Assembly (NCBI GenBank): GCA_937911935.1
Contig: CALDQH010000025.1
Span: 1-7,798, forward strand
Source of the DNA: an uncultured Bacteroidales bacterium
GTDB lineage: Bacteria; Bacteroidota; Bacteroidia; Bacteroidales; Paludibacteraceae
Length of the DNA stretch: 7,798 nt
Direction: 5' to 3'
Each line of letters starts with the position of its first letter. The first letter of the stretch is position 1. The notes under the pieces were generated by a model. The model was not told the DNA's origin and searched no databases. It worked only from the letters and a program-made list of their open reading frames with translations. Of the stretch, positions 4,494-7,798 are shown piece after piece. The position numbers and the translations under genes were made by a program.

Positions 4494-5815
4494 AAAAAAA
4501 CATAGATTTATCGCTTTATTTAGTAACAGACCAAGCCGCCTCGTTAGGTCGTCCTATCGAAGAAGTGGTTGAACAAGCCGTAGCAGGAGGCGTAACCATG
4601 GTACAATTACGCGAAAAAGATGCCCCAACAGGTCAATTTGTGGCACTTGCCAAAAAACTCATGGCAATTCTACTCCCATTGGGTATTCCGCTCATTATCA
4701 ACGACCGAGTGGATGTTGCTTTGGCTGCCAATGCCGATGGCGTACACATCGGACAAAGCGATATGACATACCAAGATGCCCGAAAATTGCTGGGCGAGGA
4801 TAAAATCATAGGTCTATCGGTCGAAAACATGAACGATCTTGCTATAGCCAATACGCTCGATGTAGATTACGTGGGCATTTCGCCTGTATTTGGCACCCCT
4901 ACCAAAATCGACACTGCCCAACCCTTTGGCATAGATGGTTTAAAAGAAGCCGTAAGGTTATCTACTCATCCAACGGTAGGCATAGGTGGCATGAACATGC
5001 AAACGGCAAAAGATGTTATGCAAACAGGATGCGACGGCATTGCTGTGGTAAGTGCCATTTGCTCTGCCCCCGACCCTACCTTGGCATCGAATCAACTAAA
5101 AACAGTGGTCGATGCCCACAAAACTACCAAATGGAGCCAACAAGTATGGCAAGCATCGGCACACATCTACCAAGCCATTTTAGAGCAAGCTTTTATCAAA
5201 GAAATGGCAAACGGCACTTTACCCATGGATAAATTTGCCCGATACATCAGCCAAGATGAACTCTACTTAAAAAATTACTATCCTTGCATGTTTAAAATGG
5301 CCGATATGATGACAGTTGCCCAAGACAAGCAGTTGTTTACTACCATTGCCCAAAGTGGTATGGAAGGCGAAAAAATCATGCACGAATTTTTAATCGAAAA
5401 ATACGGCATCGAAACAGACGTAGCCATATCGAGCGTAACAGACGCTTATAACACACTCATCAAAAATGCCGTAGATAGCAAGGACAGCCACGTTGCCTTT
5501 GCCACCATGCTACCCTGCATGTGGATTTACAACCAAGTGGGGCTACACATACTTAGAATCGCCCAATTAGAAAATAACCCTTACAAAGAATGGATTGTCG
5601 AATATGGCAACGAACAATTTACCCAAGATGTAAATGCAGTTCTGGACATCATCGACCGATGGGCTGCCGAAACAGACCAAGCCACACGCGATAAAATGAC
5701 CGAAGCCTACCTAAAAGCCGCTTTGTGCGAATATGCTTTTTGGCAATACGGCTACGAGGGTGATGCTGCCAATTACGACTATTTACACAATCCACAAGCA
5801 CCTAAACCTTTTTAA
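4490..5815 (+). CDS. thiE-tenA: Fused thiamin phosphate synthase (ThiE) and aminopyrimidine aminohydrolase (TenA)
   Basis: 441 residues with two complete domains. Residues 1-~205 are ThiE, a TIM barrel joining HMP diphosphate and thiazole phosphate: LYLVTD (9-14), QLREKD (39-44), NDR (71-73), HIGQSD (86-91), DYVGISPVFGTPTK (126-139) and GIGGM (164-168) are all present. Residues ~214-441 are TenA, an all-helical enzyme that hydrolyses aminomethylpyrimidine breakdown products to HMP: SQDELYL (254-260, Asp256 and Tyr259), Tyr320, LPCMWIY (341-347, nucleophile Cys343 and Tyr347) and CEYAFW (413-418, Glu414) correspond to B. subtilis Asp44, Tyr47, Tyr112, Cys135, Tyr139 and Glu205. Both domains therefore look active. 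The linker is only about 10 residues. There is no stop or frameshift between the domains, so this is a real fusion. The start overlaps the thiM stop; thiD follows after 2 bases. Confidence 0.95.
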   Translation: MKKNIDLSLYLVTDQAASLGRPIEEVVEQAVAGGVTMVQLREKDAPTGQFVALAKKLMAILLPLGIPLIINDRVDVALAANADGVHIGQSDMTYQDARKLLGEDKIIGLSVENMNDLAIANTLDVDYVGISPVFGTPTKIDTAQPFGIDGLKEAVRLSTHPTVGIGGMNMQTAKDVMQTGCDGIAVVSAICSAPDPTLASNQLKTVVDAHKTTKWSQQVWQASAHIYQAILEQAFIKEMANGTLPMDKFARYISQDELYLKNYYPCMFKMADMMTVAQDKQLFTTIAQSGMEGEKIMHEFLIEKYGIETDVAISSVTDAYNTLIKNAVDSKDSHVAFATMLPCMWIYNQVGLHILRIAQLENNPYKEWIVEYGNEQFTQDVNAVLDIIDRWAAETDQATRDKMTEAYLKAALCEYAFWQYGYEGDAANYDYLHNPQAPKPF

Positions 5816-5817
5816 CC

Positions 5818-6627
5818 ATGAGTAGCAAAAAATATCCTACAGTACTTACCATTGCAGGGAGCGACTCGGGCGGTGGTGCTGGTATTCAAGCCGACATCAA
5901 GGCCATCAGCGCCATGGGATGCTACGCTGCCTCTGCCATCACCGCCATTACCGTACAAAACACCGTTGGCGTACAAGCCGTACACCCTGTTCCCTTAGAT
6001 ATATTAGCAGGTCAGATTGATGCCGTACTCTCGGACATCGGTGCAGACGCAATCAAAATAGGCATGCTACACTCGGCAGAAGTCGTAAACCTGGTTGCCG
6101 AAAAAATAGAACAATACGGCATTAAAAACGTCGTTCTCGACCCTGTCATGGTATCAACATCGGGACATAGACTTATCGAAGAAACAGCCATCGACTCACT
6201 AAAAAGCCGTTTAATGCCTTTGGCACGCGTTATTACACCTAATATTCCCGAAGCCGAGATTCTGTGTGGCAAAAAAATAGCGAGCGAAAAAGAGTTTGCC
6301 GAAGTAGCTAAAATCCTTTCGTTAGACAACACCGTATCGGTTTTACTAAAAGCAGGACACCTAACAGGCGAAACATTGGTGGATTATTTTTACAATGCCG
6401 AAGAAGGAAGCATTGCACTATTACCTTCTAAACGTGTTAACACACGCAATACACACGGAACAGGTTGCACCTTATCCTCTGCCTTTGCAGCCGCTTTAGC
6501 CAAAGGCGAAACACTAACAAAAGCGGCACAATCAGCCAAACAGTATATTCAGCAGGCTATTATATCGGGTGCCGAGTATCAAATTGGCAAAGGTCATGGA
6601 CCTGTCAATCATTTCTGGAATCTATAA
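5818..6627 (+). CDS. thiD: Hydroxymethylpyrimidine / phosphomethylpyrimidine kinase ThiD
   Basis: 269 residues, the normal size for ThiD. The enzyme phosphorylates HMP twice with ATP to give HMP diphosphate, the pyrimidine substrate of ThiE. Visible signatures: TIAGSDSGGGAGIQADIKA (11-29), TVQNT (45-49, with the Gln that contacts HMP), KIGML (80-84), VLDPVMVSTSG (106-116), TPNIPEAE (140-147), LKAGH (177-181) and NTHGTGCTLSSAFAAALA (211-228, anion hole and catalytic Cys217). The C-terminal GKGHGPVNHFW is typical of the family. Catalytic residues appear complete. It is the last gene of the thiM-thiE/tenA-thiD operon, starting 2 bases after the preceding stop, and ends before a strong terminator. 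With TenA upstream it completes the pyrimidine salvage route. Confidence 0.97.
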   Translation: MSSKKYPTVLTIAGSDSGGGAGIQADIKAISAMGCYAASAITAITVQNTVGVQAVHPVPLDILAGQIDAVLSDIGADAIKIGMLHSAEVVNLVAEKIEQYGIKNVVLDPVMVSTSGHRLIEETAIDSLKSRLMPLARVITPNIPEAEILCGKKIASEKEFAEVAKILSLDNTVSVLLKAGHLTGETLVDYFYNAEEGSIALLPSKRVNTRNTHGTGCTLSSAFAAALAKGETLTKAAQSAKQYIQQAIISGAEYQIGKGHGPVNHFWNL

Positions 6628-6647
6628 AGAAGCGGATACCATAAAGC

Positions 6648-6683
6648 AAAAAGGAGAATTTCTTTCAAAATTCTCCTTTTTTT
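6648..6683. terminator. Bidirectional terminator, thiamin operon / tRNA-Arg
   Basis: AAAAAGGAGAATT (6648-6660) pairs perfectly with AATTCTCCTTTTT (6669-6681) around an 8-base loop. The plus strand ends in seven Ts and the minus strand in five, so it can stop the thi operon from the left and tRNA-Arg from the right. Confidence 0.88.
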
Positions 6684-6685
6684 AG

Positions 6686-6759
6686 TGACCGCGACAGGAT
6701 TCAAACCTGTAACCTTCACATCCGTAGTGTGACGCTCTATTCAGTTGAGCTACGCAGCC
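6686..6759 (-). tRNA. tRNA-Arg(ACG)
   Basis: 74 bases on the minus strand. Acceptor arms GGCTGCG and CGCGGTC pair with two G-U wobbles, followed by discriminator A (6686). The D-arm is GCTC-AACTGAATA-GAGC, the anticodon stem TCACA/TGTGA encloses loop CTACGGA (anticodon ACG, with A34 expected to become inosine and read CGU/CGC/CGA), and the T-arm is ACAGG-TTTGAAT-CCTGT. CCA is not encoded. Oddity: G19 is A and C56 is T, so the usual G19-C56 tertiary pair is replaced by A19-U56. Confidence 0.93.
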
Positions 6760-6775
6760 ATCTCGTTTGTGAGTG

Positions 6776-6806
6776 CAAAGGTAATACAAATTTTATTGTC
6801 TGCAAA
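6776..6806 (-). promoter_or_regulatory. Promoter of tRNA-Arg
   Basis: On the minus strand, TTTG (6806-6803), a 19-base spacer and TACCTTTG (6783-6776) match the Bacteroidota consensus closely. The -7 box ends 16 bases before the tRNA 5' end. Confidence 0.75.
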
Positions 6807-6891
6807 TAAAAACGCTATTTTTTTCAAAATATTTTTAATCTAAATCAAATAACAACCCTTTCAGAACTACAACAGACCTTAAAAAAGTCAT

Positions 6892-7638
6892 TTATTCTTG
6901 TCTGACAAATACTCCAAACTGCCAGGGTTCCAGCACCATAGAGGTTGTTTCGGCAAAACTAATCACATTACCCGAGAACCATTCCACAAATACTCCACCT
7001 GGAAGTTGATCTTTTACATCAAAGAAAACCTTTTCGTCGCTCAAGTTACCTATATACAACACTTCTTTGCCCGACAATTCTCTTGCGCAAAACAAAATCT
7101 TATCCGTTTGATTGGTAGCATAAACCTTCCACAATCCTCCAGGTTCTCCTGCCAACAAAGCAGGTTGATCGTGTTTTAACTGATTTAATCGTTCGTAAAA
7201 TGCATACGTATCATTCTTTTCTTGGGTATATCCTGCATACTTGGTAAAGAAAGGCAATCGATCACGCAAGCCAACCTCTTGTCCTGTATAAATCAAAGGC
7301 ATACCTGGCATAACGTAACACAAAGCCGCAAAAGCTTTTACCCCATCACCTAAACGTTCAAATTCGGTGCCATCCCAAGTATTGCGATCGTGATTGGTAA
7401 TGTGATTCATAAAATAAGCATCCTTGGGAAACTTATGCTGTTGTTGCGTTACCAAATCGGCTATGTTTTTAGCATTCTTTTTTCCCTTTGCCACTTCGTC
7501 AAACAAAAACAAAGCTGGCCAATTGTAAACCATATCAAATGCACAAAGCGTCAAATCGGGCTCTGATGATTCTGCCAACATAAAGACAGGTTTGATTCGA
7601 TCTAACGACGCACGTACATCGTTCCAAAAATCGGTAGG
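6892..7638 (-). CDS. GH13 alpha-amylase family glycosidase, C-terminal part only
   Basis: About 248 residues, lacking the N-terminal half. On the minus strand, from PTDFWNDVR (7638 inward) the protein reads as the second half of a GH13 (beta/alpha)8 glycosidase: KPVFMLAESSEP with the general acid Glu (codon 7572-7570), the ITNHDRNTWDGT segment with the conserved transition-state Asp (7389-7387), PGMPLIYTGQEVGL, and a C-terminal beta domain ending EPWQFGVFVRQE. It would cleave or rearrange alpha-1,4-glucans. In relatives PTDFW directly follows the region II motif with the nucleophile Asp (GFRxD-like); here everything upstream of PTDFW is unrelated and instead encodes ParE on the other strand. 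An ATG exists at 7791 in the minus frame, but those first ~51 residues are antisense to parE and not an amylase N-terminus. As it stands the enzyme lacks its nucleophile and start. No clear terminator is seen after the stop. Confidence 0.85.
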   Translation of the reverse strand, partial: PTDFWNDVRASLDRIKPVFMLAESSEPDLTLCAFDMVYNWPALFLFDEVAKGKKNAKNIADLVTQQQHKFPKDAYFMNHITNHDRNTWDGTEFERLGDGVKAFAALCYVMPGMPLIYTGQEVGLRDRLPFFTKYAGYTQEKNDTYAFYERLNQLKHDQPALLAGEPGGLWKVYATNQTDKILFCARELSGKEVLYIGNLSDEKVFFDVKDQLPGGVFVEWFSGNVISFAETTSMVLEPWQFGVFVRQE

Positions 7639-7798
7639 TTTAAACGGTGTAGGTACCAAAGCTGTCAATGCCCTTTCGTCCACATTTACCGCTATTTCGT
7701 ACCGCGATGGTATGGCTAAACGTGCCGACTTTAAAGAAGGCAAACTGGTCAAAGAATACGACCTAGAACCCACCACCGAAAAAAACGGCACCTTTATT
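7622..7798 (+). CDS. parE: DNA topoisomerase IV subunit B fragment (ParE), internal piece
   Basis: 59 codons open to the last base, reading FQKSVGLNGVGTKAVNAL at 7622-7675, then SYRDG (7697-7711), FKEGKLVKEY (7730-7759) and EKNGTFI (7778-7798). This is the GHKL ATPase region of type IIA topoisomerase B subunits: GLNGVGTKAVNAL is the ATP-lid motif (GLHGVG...VNAL in E. coli GyrB/ParE), followed by the RDG, F-x-x-G and N/TGT landmarks in the right order and spacing. The GLNGVGTKAVNAL form points to Bacteroidota ParE rather than GyrB. The N-terminal ~100 residues expected upstream are absent, because the plus strand left of 7622 is the antisense of an amylase gene. The gene is therefore truncated at the left by the junction and at the right by the window end. 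Confidence 0.85.

Noticed and set aside
6892..7179. Plus-strand frame of 93 codons (6898-7179) opposite the amylase fragment
   Set aside because: It is antisense to clear GH13 coding sequence, has no promoter, and shows no domain.
7639..7791. N-terminal 51 codons of the minus-strand frame starting at ATG 7791, as the start of the amylase
   Set aside because: This stretch is antisense to ParE and does not resemble a GH13 N-terminus; the amylase match begins at PTDFW.

Overview
The window looks like a piece of a Bacteroidota chromosome, probably order Bacteroidales. Nearly every gene or tRNA is preceded by a Bacteroides-type promoter (-7 TAnnTTTG, often with TTTG about 18-21 bases upstream). 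Shine-Dalgarno sites are absent. The protein families (DUF2147, a DUF4405-like membrane cytochrome, a Bacteroidota-style ParE with GLNGVGTKAVNAL) fit the same phylum. All family calls come from reading motifs; no database search was possible.

Layout. Positions 1-400 hold no protein gene: two copies of a ~110-bp repeat, a terminator-like hairpin between them, and two related short palindromes, one of them inside a ~57-bp near-perfect hairpin. A tRNA-Ser(UGA) on the minus strand follows (400-484) with its own promoter and terminator. Next come an unrecognised AT-rich secreted protein (599-1405, minus), a small four-helix membrane protein with diheme-type histidine spacing (1558-1995), a secreted DUF2147 protein (2075-2530) and a TenI/ThiE-like protein (2587-3123).

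The core is a thiamin salvage block. thiM (3696-4493), a thiE-tenA fusion (4490-5815) and thiD (5818-6627) form a tight operon: a 4-base ATGA overlap, then a 2-base gap, then a terminator. Together they would phosphorylate thiazole alcohol (ThiM), release HMP from aminopyrimidine breakdown products (TenA), phosphorylate HMP (ThiD) and couple the halves to thiamin phosphate (ThiE). No TPP riboswitch is visible, and the predicted leader is too short to hold one. A Fur-family regulator with an unusual His/Cys-rich stretch is divergent from thiM; their promoters lie back to back.

Right end. tRNA-Arg(ACG) (6686-6759, minus) shares a bidirectional terminator with thiD. A GH13 alpha-amylase gene (minus) is cut off after its catalytic Glu/Asp half, and the plus strand from about 7622 to the end reads cleanly as part of topoisomerase IV subunit B. 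The two protein signatures overlap over about 17 bases, which marks a microhomology junction: a real rearrangement or an assembly/chimera artefact. The window starts inside a repeat and ends just after this junction, so it may be a whole contig.
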